Origin: Paractinoplanes bogorensis
GTDB taxonomy: Bacteria; Actinomycetota; Actinomycetes; Mycobacteriales; Micromonosporaceae
Assembly: GCF_018829635.1 (NCBI RefSeq)
Contig: NZ_JAHKKG010000001.1
Span: 806,001-870,000 of the forward strand
Direction of reading: 5' to 3'
DNA: 64,000 nucleotides
The notes beneath the pieces are model-generated. The model was not told where the DNA came from, searched no databases, and saw only the letters and a program-made list of their open reading frames with translations. The position numbers were made by a program, and so were the translations under genes. This document shows positions 1 to 9,729 of this stretch, one piece after another; the stretch's first letter is position 1, and each line of letters begins with the position of its first letter.

Positions 1-1232
1 CGCTCGGCACACACCCGGGTGCGCTCGTAGGGCCAGTCCCGTGCCGGTGGCACCCGGGCCGCGAGATCCCGGCTGGCCCGCCGGATCCGGAGTTGCTTGT
101 AGAGCTTGTCCAGCCGGTCGGCGGTGTCGTAGAGGTCTTCCGGGCCGCCGTCGAGGGAGGCGAGAAGCTCGTGCCGCCCGGTCCGCCGGGACGCCGCCGC
201 CCGGTTGTGCCGGTCGATCTCCTCGACGAAGGTGCGGCTGCCCTGGCCGGACAGGGCGCCCAGCAGCAGGCCGGACGACTCGAGCACGGTCGGCATGTCC
301 TCCGGCCGGTCCGGGGTCTCGTCCGCGGTGGCCGACGCGTGCGGATAGACCAGCAGCATCACCCGCCGTACGGGTCCGCCGCCGGGCAGACGGTCGACCG
401 CTTCCAGCGCCTCGCGGGTCGGGGTGTTGGCCAGCAGCCCGCCGTCGACCGCGAACCGGGACCGGTCGTCGACCCCGGGATCGGCCCACGAGGCGACCGC
501 GCTCATGTTGGGCCGGCCGAGCCCGGGCGGCGTCGCTCCCTGGTGGACCGGCACATAGGACGGTTCAAACGCGAACGGGAACGACGCCGTGCTGCGGGCG
601 GCCAGCGCGAGCCGGTCCACCGTCTCGTTGATGCACTTCGGGTCGAAGTCGGTGGACTGCTCGACGCCCGGGGGCACCGATTCCTTGCTGTCGTGGCGGA
701 AGTGGAACCGGCCGGTGTGCACGCTCTGCGGCAGCTTCTGCCCGAGCGCGTCCACGCTGACCGTCTGCGCGCCGTGCAGCAGGGTGGTGGTGATCGTCAG
801 GTCGACCGGCCGTTTCTCCGGCGGGCGCCGGCGATAGTCGGACGCCAGGCGCTTGAAGGTGGCCCGCAACTGCGGCAGGAAGTACTCGTCGCCCTGCAGC
901 AGCGAGACCGGCGAGCCGCGGAACGGCGTACGCAGCAGGGCGTCGATGTCCCCCTGCTCGGCCCACAGCTCGCGGAGTTGCCGCAGGTCGGCCGTCTCGT
1001 TGATCTGGGCCAGAGCCAGGGCGGCGCCGTTGATGCCGCCGGCCGAGGTGCCCGAGATGACGTCGGCGCGCGCCTCGGCCCCGACCAGATCGAGCAGCGC
1101 CGCGTACGGGCCGTCGCGGCGGGTGACCCGGTCGATCTCGTGCACCGCCCCGCCCATCCACACGGCGAGACTGACCCCGCCGTTGAGCACGACCGCGAAC
1201 CGGATCTCTTCCTTCGGAATTTCGACCGTCAT
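1..1232 (-). CDS. patatin-like phospholipase (DUF3376-type), C-terminus beyond window
   Basis: Patatin-family serine lipid acyl hydrolase. I translated the complement by hand: the protein opens with EEIRFAVVLNGGVSLAVWMG, typical of the actinobacterial patatin/DUF3376 group (TIGR03607-like). The nucleophile elbow GTSAGG lies near residue 60 and a DGG motif carrying the catalytic Asp near residue 262, so both dyad residues are present. The ATG at 1232 is preceded by AGGAGG about 6 nt upstream. It is the last visible member of a minus-strand run with the MFS, decarboxylase and GGDEF/EAL genes, 52 nt after the MFS stop. The 3' end runs off the window, so any C-terminal DUF3376 region is unseen. 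The substrate is unknown. Confidence 0.85.
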   Translation of the reverse strand, partial: MTVEIPKEEIRFAVVLNGGVSLAVWMGGAVHEIDRVTRRDGPYAALLDLVGAEARADVISGTSAGGINGAALALAQINETADLRQLRELWAEQGDIDALLRTPFRGSPVSLLQGDEYFLPQLRATFKRLASDYRRRPPEKRPVDLTITTTLLHGAQTVSVDALGQKLPQSVHTGRFHFRHDSKESVPPGVEQSTDFDPKCINETVDRLALAARSTASFPFAFEPSYVPVHQGATPPGLGRPNMSAVASWADPGVDDRSRFAVDGGLLANTPTREALEAVDRLPGGGPVRRVMLLVYPHASATADETPDRPEDMPTVLESSGLLLGALSGQGSRTFVEEIDRHNRAAASRRTGRHELLASLDGGPEDLYDTADRLDKLYKQLRIRRASRDLAARVPPARDWPYERTRVCAE

Positions 1233-1284
1233 CGCCCGACCTCCTGTTTCCGCAGGTTATGACCACGGCGGGAGGGCGGCGGCG

Positions 1285-2517
1285 CTATGTCGCGGACTGG
1301 ACAGGGTCGGTCCTCCGGAAGAGGTGCGGGGCGACCGTAAGGGCGGCCCACAACAGCAGCGTGATGACGCCCAGGATCAGGGACGCCGCGCTCGCGGCCA
1401 GGCCGATGGCGGGGGCGGCGTAGAGCATCGGGAGCAGGCGCACCGCGACGGCGCCGCCCAGCGCGCGGACCGAGGCGCTGTAGGCGAGGTCGCGGGTCAC
1501 CGACTCGGGCCGGGCCTCGACGGCCACCCGGGCGTCCATGTCGCCCTCGAAGGCGGTCTGGCTCAGGCCGGCCGCGAACTGGGCCAGCAGCACCAGCGGG
1601 GCCCAGTGCGGGGCCAGGATCCAGCCCGCCAGCATGCCCAGGCCCCAGAGCGACCAGCGCAGCACGGCGGGCAGGTGCAGCCGGCCGAGGGCGGTCACCG
1701 CCCGGGTGGCCAGCAGGGTGCCGGCGCAGAAGGCGATGGCGGCCACGGCCACCCACCGGTCGCCGTGGAGTTCGGCCGTGACCGGGACGGCCAGCAGGGC
1801 CGGCCCGGAGGCGAGCAGCATGACGCCGGCCCCGGCCAGCAGCAGGCGGGGCTGGGGGAGGCGCCACGTGAAGGACACCGGCACCGACGGCGCCGGTGCG
1901 ATCCGGGCCCGGCGCGCCACCAGCACCGTGGGCAGCAGCGAACCGAGGTAGACGACGAACACGGCGATCAGCAGCCCGCCGGTCGGGTAGCCGTGCGGGC
2001 CGACCGGCAGCAGGGCGGCCAAGGCGGTACCGGCCGCTTCCACGCCGGCGATCGAGACCGCGTACCGGGTCATCGAGCGGGCCGATGAGTCCACCGCGGA
2101 CACCTCGGCCCGCATGCCCGCGAACCCGGCCCAGGCCGCGACGTGCTGCACCGCGACCAGCACCGCGATCAGCCACGCGGGCCAGCCGGCGATCAGGCCG
2201 AACAGCGTGCCGAACCGCAGCATCACCTCGATGCCGGCCGCGCCGCGGAGCAGCACCCGGCCGTCCAGGTGACGCGCCAGCCAGCCGGTGACCGGGGCCG
2301 ACAGCACGACGCCGACCAGCATGGCGGCGTTGTAGAGCGCGGCCTCGGCCAGCCCGCCCCGGGCGGTGGCGATGAGCACCACCAGCGTCCAGCCCAGGGC
2401 CAGGCCGAACGAGTCGACCACGCCGGAGACGAGCAGCTCGCGCAGCCGCCCGGCACGACGCATGCCGCCGGGGCCCGCGCGACGGCGGCCCCGGCGGGAT
2501 ACGCGCGGATCAGTCAC
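1285..2517 (-). CDS. MFS transporter (probable efflux)
   Basis: A 410-aa integral membrane protein with about 12 hydrophobic segments after a short Arg-rich N-terminus, consistent with a major facilitator superfamily carrier. The GTG start at 2517 overlaps the end of the upstream decarboxylase gene by 8 nt, so the two are very likely translationally coupled. That pairing suggests export of the decarboxylase product or a derivative, but this is inference because the sequence shows no substrate-specific motif. The arrangement fits the MFS_3/enterobactin-exporter-like subgroup as well as general drug efflux. Confidence 0.75.
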   Translation of the reverse strand: MTDPRVSRRGRRRAGPGGMRRAGRLRELLVSGVVDSFGLALGWTLVVLIATARGGLAEAALYNAAMLVGVVLSAPVTGWLARHLDGRVLLRGAAGIEVMLRFGTLFGLIAGWPAWLIAVLVAVQHVAAWAGFAGMRAEVSAVDSSARSMTRYAVSIAGVEAAGTALAALLPVGPHGYPTGGLLIAVFVVYLGSLLPTVLVARRARIAPAPSVPVSFTWRLPQPRLLLAGAGVMLLASGPALLAVPVTAELHGDRWVAVAAIAFCAGTLLATRAVTALGRLHLPAVLRWSLWGLGMLAGWILAPHWAPLVLLAQFAAGLSQTAFEGDMDARVAVEARPESVTRDLAYSASVRALGGAVAVRLLPMLYAAPAIGLAASAASLILGVITLLLWAALTVAPHLFRRTDPVQSAT

Positions 2518-3634
2518 GCGTGAAGAGCGGCGTGGGTGGGGGGAAACCGTTGAAGTTCGACGCGTACGCCAGGGTGTAGCCCCCGGTGCTGCCCAGATAG
2601 ATCACGTCGCCGGTGGTCAGGCCGTCCGGCAGCAGGATCCCCGCACCGATGGTGTCGGTGCTGTCGCACGACGGTCCGGTCAGCGTGTAGGGAACCAGGT
2701 CGCCGTCCCGGCCCGCCCGCACCGGGAACGACCACCCGCCCGGCGTCTGCAGCACCTCCATCAGGCCGTTGTAGGCGCCCACCTCGAGATAGAGCCAGTT
2801 CTCGTCGCCCCGGAACTCCTGCCCGATCACGGTCGCCGCGAGCACGCCGGCCTCGGCCACCAGGTTGCGCCCGGGCTCGGCGACCAGCAGCGCCGGGCGG
2901 TAGGGCAGGGCGGCGATCGCCTCGGCGGTGATCGAGCCGATCCGCTCGATGCCGGGCACGTCTTCGGTGTAGCGGGCCGGGAACCCGCCGCCCAGGTCGA
3001 GCATCTCGAGCCGGATGTCGTCGTGCCGCAGCCGGTCCATCAGCTTGCCGGCCATGTCGACCGCCTCGGCCCAGGCGTCCGGGCGCACGCACTGGGATCC
3101 GACGTGGAAGGTGATCCCGTACGGGCGCAGCCCGAGCCGCTCGGCCAGCAGCAGGAGGTCGTACGCGTCCTCGGTGTCGGTGCCGAACTTGCGGGACAGC
3201 GGGAAGACGCTGGAGTGGTCGTCGACGCGCAGCCGGACGTAGACGGCCGCGCCCGGCGCGTGCTCGGCGATCTTGGCCAGCTCGCCCGGGGAGTCGAAAC
3301 TGAACCGCCACAGGCCGGCCGCGTGGGCGGCCGCGATGTGCGCGGGCGGCTTCACCGGGTTGCTGAACAGCACGTCGGCCGGGTCCACCCCGATCGCCTC
3401 GAGCACGCGCAGCTCCCCGAGCGAGGCGATCTCGAAACCGGCCCCCAGGTCGTCCAGCGTGCGCAGCACCTCGGGGGACGGGTTGCACTTCATCGCGTAG
3501 TGGACCCGGACGTCCGGCAGCGCCCGCCGGAACGCCGTGTACCGGTCGCTCACCGCGCCGAGGTCGGTCATCAGGTAGGGCGTCGGCAGGCCGAGCGGCT
3601 CGAGCCGTTCAGGGGACAGCGAGGCGGGCATCAT
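2510..3634 (-). CDS. PLP-dependent fold-type III decarboxylase (ornithine/lysine/DAP decarboxylase family)
   Basis: A 374-aa alanine-racemase-fold decarboxylase. The PLP-binding lysine is in HYAMKCNP (K49). Further family signatures are HVGSQ, the LDLGGGFP glycine-rich phosphate-binding loop, EPGR and the GPSCDSTD motif with the catalytic Cys-Asp of the partner active site. The motifs resemble eukaryotic-type ornithine decarboxylases more than LysA, so a polyamine-type product is likely; the substrate cannot be fixed from sequence. I chose the ATG at 3634 because GAGGAG sits 4 nt upstream; a GTG 15 nt further up would precede that ribosome-binding site. It follows the GGDEF/EAL stop by 7 nt and overlaps the MFS start. 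Confidence 0.8.
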   Translation of the reverse strand: MMPASLSPERLEPLGLPTPYLMTDLGAVSDRYTAFRRALPDVRVHYAMKCNPSPEVLRTLDDLGAGFEIASLGELRVLEAIGVDPADVLFSNPVKPPAHIAAAHAAGLWRFSFDSPGELAKIAEHAPGAAVYVRLRVDDHSSVFPLSRKFGTDTEDAYDLLLLAERLGLRPYGITFHVGSQCVRPDAWAEAVDMAGKLMDRLRHDDIRLEMLDLGGGFPARYTEDVPGIERIGSITAEAIAALPYRPALLVAEPGRNLVAEAGVLAATVIGQEFRGDENWLYLEVGAYNGLMEVLQTPGGWSFPVRAGRDGDLVPYTLTGPSCDSTDTIGAGILLPDGLTTGDVIYLGSTGGYTLAYASNFNGFPPPTPLFTRD

Positions 3635-3641
3635 GGTCTCC

Positions 3642-6341
3642 TCAGGCACGGGCGGCAGCGCCCTCGACGAACAGCCGCCCGGCCTCGCCGGCCGGCACGG
3701 GACGCGAGAAGTAGTAACCCTGCGCGAAGTGGCAGCCCATCTCGCGCAGCGCGGCGAGCTGGCCGAACTCCTCGATGCCCTCGGCCACGGTGTCCATGCC
3801 GAGGCTCTTGCCGAGCTGGACGATGGTGTCGGCCAGCGCGGTGTCGTCGGTCAGGGCGCCGAGCCGCTCGACGAACGAGCGGTCGATCTTGAGGGTGTCG
3901 ACCGGGAACCGGCGCAGGTAGGCCAGCGACGAGTAGCCGGTGCCGAAGTCGTCGATGGCCAGCGTGACGCCGAGCGCCTTGAGGCGTACGAGCTGCTCGA
4001 GGTTGTCGTCGGTGTCGGTCATCAGCACGCTCTCGGTCATCTCGAGGCACAGCTGGTCGGCCGGCATGCCGGTCTCGGCCAGGATGTCCGCGACGACCTC
4101 GACCAGGTCGGCCCGGTCGAACTGGCGTACCGACACGTTGACCGCCATCTTGACCGGACGCCCGCCGGCCCGGCTCCACTCGACGGCGTGCCGGCACGCC
4201 TCGCGCAGCACCCATCGGCCCAGCGGCACGATCAGCCCGGTGGCCTCGGCGATCGGGATGAACTCGGCCGGCGGGATCAGGCCGCGCTCGGGGTGCTCCC
4301 AGCGGGCCAGCGCCTCGAACCCGATGACCTCGCTGGTGGCCAGGTCGATGGTCGGCTGGTAGTGCAGGTGCAGCTGCTTGCGTTCGAGCGCCAGGCGCAG
4401 GTCGGCCTCGAGCTCGAGCCGGGCGACCAGGCCGGACAGCATCTCGGGGTCGTAGCTGGCGTAGCCGCTGCCGCCGGCCGACTTGGCCTTGTACATGGCC
4501 AGGTCGGCGTTGCGCATGAGCTGCTCGGCGCCGTCGGCCTCGCCGCCGTCGAGCAGTCCGGCCGCGGCCAGGCCGATGCTCGCCTGCACGTGGATGTTGC
4601 GGCTGTCGCTGGCGAACGGCTCCTCGAGCACGTCGATGATGCGCTGCGCGACCTGCTCCGGATCCGTGCCGTCGGCGGGCGCCGAGATCAGCACGGCGAA
4701 CTCGTCCCCGCCGAACCGAGCCACAAGATCGTTTTCCCGTACGGACGCACGCAGCCGATCGGCCACCTGAACGAGCAACTGGTCGCCGGCCAGGTGTCCG
4801 AGACTGTCGTTGACCTCCTTGAACCCGTCCAGGTCGAGGAAGAGCACGGTGACCTCGCCGTCGGCCGGCCTGTCGCGCAGCGCCTCGCCGACCCGCTCGC
4901 GGAACAGCGCCCGGTTGGCCAGCTGGGTCAGCGCGTCGTGGTACGCCTCGTGGACGAGCTGGTCCTGCAGCTCCTTGCGCTCGCTGATGTCGCGGGTGTT
5001 GAGCACCAGGCCGGCCACGCTGGGGTCGCTCAGCAGGTTCGTGATGGTCATCTCGGCCTGCCGCACGCGGCCGTCGCGGTGCTGGACCGAGAGCTCCAGC
5101 ACCGTGGTCGCGTACGGGCGGCCGGCCACCTGGCGCAGCGCCTGGGCCAGCCGCAGGCCGGACTCGGGGTCGATCAGCTTGGTCAGCCGGCGGCCGTTGA
5201 GCGAGCGGGCCGGGTAGCCGAAGACCCGCTGCACCGACTCGCTCTGGTAGAGCACGTCGGCCTCCGGGCTGACCACGGTGACGACGTCCGAGCTGTGCTG
5301 CACGAGGGCGTGGAACCGCTGCTCGCTGGCGAACAGGTCGGCCGTCCGGGCGGCGACCCGGGCCTCGAGCGTCCGGGTGAGGTTGCGGTTCTCGCGGAGC
5401 GTGAGCAGCTGGCGGCCGACGATCAGCAGGATCAGGGCCGAACGGGTGTAGGCGACGAAGATGTTCGTGTGGCCGGTGGTGGCGTACCAGATCACCGACG
5501 TGAACAGGGCCGCGAGCACCGCCACGTACGGGAGAAGGATCCCGATCGGCTGCGCGCTCTCGTCGACGGTGGCGGTGGCGGGTTCCTCGGTGCGGCGGGC
5601 CGGCACGAGGGCGGCCAGCAGGATCAGCGAGAAGCCGGTGAACCAGCCGATGTCGGTCGGGCCGCCCGAGTTGTAGGCGTCGAGCAGGTTGAGATAGGCG
5701 TACGCGATGTCGGAGACCGCGAAGGCCACGATGCCGATGCCGACCAGCGCCACCTGATGGAAGGTGCGGCCGTTGCGGCGCTGCTGGGCCAGCATGTAGA
5801 GCACCATCGTCACGATCACCACGTCGCCCAGCGGGTAGGCCAGGCTGACGTAGAGCGCGAGCCCGGCCTTACCGCCCTCGAGCAGCGGCGAGACCACGAA
5901 GATCCAGGCCATCAGCACGAGCGAGGCCGCGACCATCAGGCCGTCCAGCACGCTGCGCATCCGGCTGGCCAGCGCCTGGGCGCGGCTCGGCAGTACGAGC
6001 AGGCCGGCCGAGGTGAGCACGATCATGCCGAGGTAGCCGAGGTCGGCCTCCGAGGGCAGCGGCACCTCCCGGCCGACGAGGCCGTACCAGCAGGCCACCG
6101 CCTGGCCCAGGCCCCAGCTCAGCACGCCCAGCCCGATCAGGCTCCAGCCCCAGCGCATCCGGCCGGTGAAGCGACGCCCTCGATAGAGGCACGCGACGGC
6201 GGCGGCGATCGCGCCCAGGCACAGACCGAAGTTGGAGACGGCCAGCGTGAAGCCGGGTCCGCCGGCGCCGGTGCTGAGGATGAACGCGAAGGCGATGACT
6301 ACCGCGCCGACGAGTCCGCACAGGCGGGTGCTGGCTGTCAT
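3642..6341 (-). CDS. membrane-bound GGDEF/EAL cyclic-di-GMP protein with PAS domain
   Basis: An 899-aa signalling protein: about nine membrane segments in residues 1-310, a PAS domain around 340-455, GGDEF around 470-625 and EAL around 645-895. The cyclase signature is intact (ARFGGDEFAV, GGDEF at 544-548). The phosphodiesterase half has FEALARW (EAL at 676-678), MTESVLM, DDFGTGYSSL, KIDRSFV and AEGIEE, so the metal- and base-binding residues look preserved and both activities are possible. It would make and/or degrade c-di-GMP in response to a membrane or PAS-sensed cue. It is the first gene of the minus-strand operon, divergent from the GH92 gene at 6490. Confidence 0.92.
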   Translation of the reverse strand: MTASTRLCGLVGAVVIAFAFILSTGAGGPGFTLAVSNFGLCLGAIAAAVACLYRGRRFTGRMRWGWSLIGLGVLSWGLGQAVACWYGLVGREVPLPSEADLGYLGMIVLTSAGLLVLPSRAQALASRMRSVLDGLMVAASLVLMAWIFVVSPLLEGGKAGLALYVSLAYPLGDVVIVTMVLYMLAQQRRNGRTFHQVALVGIGIVAFAVSDIAYAYLNLLDAYNSGGPTDIGWFTGFSLILLAALVPARRTEEPATATVDESAQPIGILLPYVAVLAALFTSVIWYATTGHTNIFVAYTRSALILLIVGRQLLTLRENRNLTRTLEARVAARTADLFASEQRFHALVQHSSDVVTVVSPEADVLYQSESVQRVFGYPARSLNGRRLTKLIDPESGLRLAQALRQVAGRPYATTVLELSVQHRDGRVRQAEMTITNLLSDPSVAGLVLNTRDISERKELQDQLVHEAYHDALTQLANRALFRERVGEALRDRPADGEVTVLFLDLDGFKEVNDSLGHLAGDQLLVQVADRLRASVRENDLVARFGGDEFAVLISAPADGTDPEQVAQRIIDVLEEPFASDSRNIHVQASIGLAAAGLLDGGEADGAEQLMRNADLAMYKAKSAGGSGYASYDPEMLSGLVARLELEADLRLALERKQLHLHYQPTIDLATSEVIGFEALARWEHPERGLIPPAEFIPIAEATGLIVPLGRWVLREACRHAVEWSRAGGRPVKMAVNVSVRQFDRADLVEVVADILAETGMPADQLCLEMTESVLMTDTDDNLEQLVRLKALGVTLAIDDFGTGYSSLAYLRRFPVDTLKIDRSFVERLGALTDDTALADTIVQLGKSLGMDTVAEGIEEFGQLAALREMGCHFAQGYYFSRPVPAGEAGRLFVEGAAARA

Positions 6342-6461
6342 CAGACGTGTCTCCGGTTCGCCGGGGGCTGGTAGACCGAAGATCGGGAGCCCGGCGCCGG
6401 ACCTTGAGGAGGGTCACGGGTGCAATTCGGTTGCCAACCCATTGACGTACGTAACTTCGTG

Positions 6462-6477
6462 GTGACAACGTTGTCAC
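6462..6477. promoter_or_regulatory. LacI-type operator upstream of GH92 gene
   Basis: Perfect 16-bp palindrome GTGACAACGTTGTCAC with a central CG, the geometry of LacI/GalR-family operators. It lies directly before the GGGAGG ribosome-binding site (6478-6483) of the mannosidase gene at 6490. A TTGACG hexamer at 6442-6447 is a possible -35, which would place the operator over the -10/start region. The 14-bp core matches sites at 30229 and 40469. Confidence 0.75.
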
Positions 6478-6489
6478 GGGAGGTTCACC

Positions 6490-9400
6490 ATGCACTTGCT
6501 GCTCAGCGCTGTCCTTGTCACCGGCCTTTTCGCGGCCCCCGCGGCTCCCGCGGCCGCTGCGGAACCCGTTGATCTCGTACGGCCGTTCGTGGGCACCGAG
6601 AACTTCGGCAACACGTTCCCCGGCGCCAGCGCGCCGTTCGGCATGGTGCAGGTCAGTCCGGACACCGGCGGGCAGGGCGGCTACGACTACAAGCAGTCCT
6701 CGATCTACGGGTTCAGCCAGACCCACCTCTCCGGGGTCGGCTGCGGCGTGGCCGGCGAGCTCCCGATCATGCCGACCACCGGCGCGATCACCAGCGTGGA
6801 TCCGAACGTCTACAAGTCGGCCTACAGCCACGACGACGAGGAGGCCTCGCCGGGCTACTACCGGGTCGGGCTCTCCAGGTACGGCGTCGGCGCCGAGCTC
6901 ACCGCGACCGAGCGCACCGGCTGGCAGCGCTACACGTTCCCGTCCACCGGGTCGGCCAACGTCCTGTTCAACACGGGCAAGGCCAACCAGTCGGTGTTCG
7001 ACTCCGAGATCCACGTGGTCGGCGACCGGACGATCGAGGGCCGGGTCGAGGCCGGCAACTTCTGCGCCGGCAAGGACGACCACACCGTCTTCTTCACCGC
7101 GTCGTTCGACCGGCCGTTCGCCTCGTACGGCACCTGGCGCGGGTCGTCCGTCTCGGCCGGCAGCCGGGATGCGGCCGGATCGGGGTCGAACGGCGCGTAC
7201 GTCACGTTCAACGCCGCGTCCGACCGGGATGTCGTGGTGAAGGTCGGGCTCTCGTACACCGGACTGGCCGGGGCGCGGGCGAATCTGGCCGCGGAGACTG
7301 CTTCCTCGTACGACTTCGACGCGGTTCGGTCATCGTTGCGGGCCCAGTGGGTCACCGCCCTGAACAAGATCAAGATCGGCGGCGGCTCGTCCGACCGGCA
7401 GGCGGCGTTCTACACGGCGCTCTACCACTCGCTGCTGCACCCCAACCTGGCCGGCGACGTGGACGGCTCGTACGTGGGCTTCGACCGCGCCGTGCACAAG
7501 GCCTCGGGCTACACGCCGTACCAGAACTTCTCGCTCTGGGACACGTACCGCCCGCAGAACCAGCTGCTCGAACTGCTCACCCCCGACGTCGCGCGGGATG
7601 TGGCGCTGAGCGTGCTCGCGATCGGCCGCGACGGGGGCTGGTTGCCGCGGTGGGCGCTGGCCAACAGCGAGACCAACATCATGACCGGCGACCCGGTGAC
7701 ACCGTTCCTGGTCGAGGCGTGGTCGAAGGGTCTGCTGGCCGGCTACGAGTCTTCTGCTTACGATCTGCTGCGCAAAAACGCTCTGAGCGAGCCGCCCGCC
7801 GGATCGCCCTACAACGGGCGTACGGGCATCAAGTACTACAGCGAACGCGGCTACATCCCGTCCGGGCTGAAGCTGGGCACCGACTGCGTGCACAAGGGCG
7901 GCGACAACGACTGCGTGCACCCGGCCTCGGCCACCCTCGAGTACGCGGCCGCCGACGCCTCCCTCGCCCTGATGGCGGCCGGGCTCGGCAAGACCGACGA
8001 CGCACGCCTGTTCGCCGGGCGCGGCCAGTGGTACCGCAACCTCTGGGACTCCTCGATCAAGCAGTTCCGTCCGCGCACCACCAGCGGCACCTGGCTCACC
8101 CCGTACGACCCGGTGGCGGCGGCCCAGCAGTTCCACGAGGGCGGGGCCTACCAGTACCAGTGGCTCGTCCCCCAGGATCCGGCCGGTCTGGTGAGCCTGA
8201 TGGGCGGGCGGGCCGCTTCACAGAAACGTCTCGACGACTTCTTCGTCTACCCGAAGCTGCTGACCGATCCGTCCGGAACCGTGCGCAAGGACTGGATCGC
8301 CAGCCCGTACGACTACTACGCCAAGGCGACCTACAACCCGAACAACGAGCCCGACCTGCTCGCGCCGTACATGTATCACTGGGCCGGAGCCCCCGCGAAG
8401 ACGGCGACCGTCGTGCGGGCCGCGATGACGCTCTTCACCACCGGCCCCGACGGCATGACCGGCAACGACGATCTGGGCACGATGAGCGCCTGGTACGTGT
8501 TCTCGTCGCTCGGCCTCTATCCGACCATGAGCGGGGCGAACTTCCTGGCCGTGTCGTCGCCGCAGTTCCCGTCGGCCGTCGTGTCCCTTCCGTCGGGCAC
8601 CCTGACGATCAACGCTCCCGGCGCATCGGATCAAAATCGGTACATTCGGCGCGTACGGGTAAATGGTTCCTCGTTGTCGAAGAACTGGATCCCGTGGTCG
8701 GCAATCGGCTCGGGCGGCACGATCACGCACACGCTCGGCACGTCGCCGTCGTCGTGGGGCACCTCGGCCGCGGCCGAACCCCCGTCGGTCAACAAGGCGC
8801 CGCTGGACGGCCGGACGGAACTGTCGGCGGCGGTGCGCCCTTTTGAGGTGGCGCTCCCGGCCGGAGGCAGCGCTCAGTTGTCCGTCGATCTGGTCGGGCA
8901 GGCGCCCGGCAGCCTGCGACCCCAGGTCAACGTGGTGGCGCCGTCCGGATTCTCCGTCTCTGTTCGCCAGCCGGGCCCGATCGTCTCGCGACACCTGCCG
9001 ACGTCGGCCTCGGCCACCATCACGGTGACCGCACCGGCGGGGGCCGCCGTAGGGTCGTATCCGCTGGAAGTGACCATCCCCGCCTTTTCGCTGCGCCGGA
9101 CCGCCACGCTGACCGTCACGACGCCGTCGTCCTGTGCCGCCTCGTCGGCTGCCGGGCAGTGCGCGGTGACCCTGACGCCGACCCTCGACGGCACGGCCAC
9201 GGTGGCTGCGCCCGCCTCCGGCAACTTCGACGGCGGGGGCTGGAGCTACGACGCCGACCTGATGCCCGTCGCCGGCCCCGTCACCTGGGGCGGCGTGACC
9301 TACGCGGCCCCCGACCCGACCGGGGCGGCCCTGAACTTCACCGCCGCCGCGGGCCGGACCCTGCTGCTGCCCGCGGGCTCGTACACCTCGGCCAACCTCG

Positions 9401-9675
9401 TGCTGACCAGCCACAACGGGCCGGTCGGGAGCTCGGTCACGATCGGCTACACGGACGGCACCTACTCGTCGGCCCCGGTCACCGTCCCCGACTGGTGCGG
9501 CACCGGCGACGCCGTTCTCGCCATGCCGCACCGCATCAAGGCCGGCCAGGGCGTGGACGGGCCGCCGGTGTCACTGTTCGGTGCGGCTTTCCCGGTCACG
9601 CAGGGGAAGCAGATCCGCTCGATCACCCTGCCCGACGACCCGCGCGTCTACGTGTATGCGTTGACGCTCGCCTAA
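6490..9675 (+). CDS. secreted GH92 alpha-mannosidase with C-terminal beta-sandwich domains
   Basis: A 1061-aa exported exo-alpha-mannosidase. A short signal peptide ends in APAAAA near residue 25. The GH92 module (about 28-765) starts with VDLVRPFVGTENFGNTFPGA and carries NNEPDLLAPYMY near residue 615, with the Glu expected to be the general acid, plus TGNDDLGTMSAW near 657 with the Asp pair linked to the base and Ca-assisted water attack. About 795-875 looks like a NEW3-type domain, and the final 150 residues are another beta-sandwich of the kind seen on actinobacterial glycosidases. The likely role is release of mannose from alpha-1,2-linked chains. A LacI-type operator precedes it. Confidence 0.9.
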   Translation: MHLLLSAVLVTGLFAAPAAPAAAAEPVDLVRPFVGTENFGNTFPGASAPFGMVQVSPDTGGQGGYDYKQSSIYGFSQTHLSGVGCGVAGELPIMPTTGAITSVDPNVYKSAYSHDDEEASPGYYRVGLSRYGVGAELTATERTGWQRYTFPSTGSANVLFNTGKANQSVFDSEIHVVGDRTIEGRVEAGNFCAGKDDHTVFFTASFDRPFASYGTWRGSSVSAGSRDAAGSGSNGAYVTFNAASDRDVVVKVGLSYTGLAGARANLAAETASSYDFDAVRSSLRAQWVTALNKIKIGGGSSDRQAAFYTALYHSLLHPNLAGDVDGSYVGFDRAVHKASGYTPYQNFSLWDTYRPQNQLLELLTPDVARDVALSVLAIGRDGGWLPRWALANSETNIMTGDPVTPFLVEAWSKGLLAGYESSAYDLLRKNALSEPPAGSPYNGRTGIKYYSERGYIPSGLKLGTDCVHKGGDNDCVHPASATLEYAAADASLALMAAGLGKTDDARLFAGRGQWYRNLWDSSIKQFRPRTTSGTWLTPYDPVAAAQQFHEGGAYQYQWLVPQDPAGLVSLMGGRAASQKRLDDFFVYPKLLTDPSGTVRKDWIASPYDYYAKATYNPNNEPDLLAPYMYHWAGAPAKTATVVRAAMTLFTTGPDGMTGNDDLGTMSAWYVFSSLGLYPTMSGANFLAVSSPQFPSAVVSLPSGTLTINAPGASDQNRYIRRVRVNGSSLSKNWIPWSAIGSGGTITHTLGTSPSSWGTSAAAEPPSVNKAPLDGRTELSAAVRPFEVALPAGGSAQLSVDLVGQAPGSLRPQVNVVAPSGFSVSVRQPGPIVSRHLPTSASATITVTAPAGAAVGSYPLEVTIPAFSLRRTATLTVTTPSSCAASSAAGQCAVTLTPTLDGTATVAAPASGNFDGGGWSYDADLMPVAGPVTWGGVTYAAPDPTGAALNFTAAAGRTLLLPAGSYTSANLVLTSHNGPVGSSVTIGYTDGTYSSAPVTVPDWCGTGDAVLAMPHRIKAGQGVDGPPVSLFGAAFPVTQGKQIRSITLPDDPRVYVYALTLA

Positions 9676-9729
9676 CGGGCGGACCCGCTGGAACACGGGA
9701 AACCGGCGGCGCTTTCGGGGCGGCTCGGC

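Noticed and set aside
3633..6374. A 913-codon open frame on the plus strand opposite the GGDEF/EAL gene
   Set aside because: It is the mirror of a clear coding gene in very GC-rich DNA. Its translation is low-complexity (His/Gln/Val/Arg-rich) with no family motifs.
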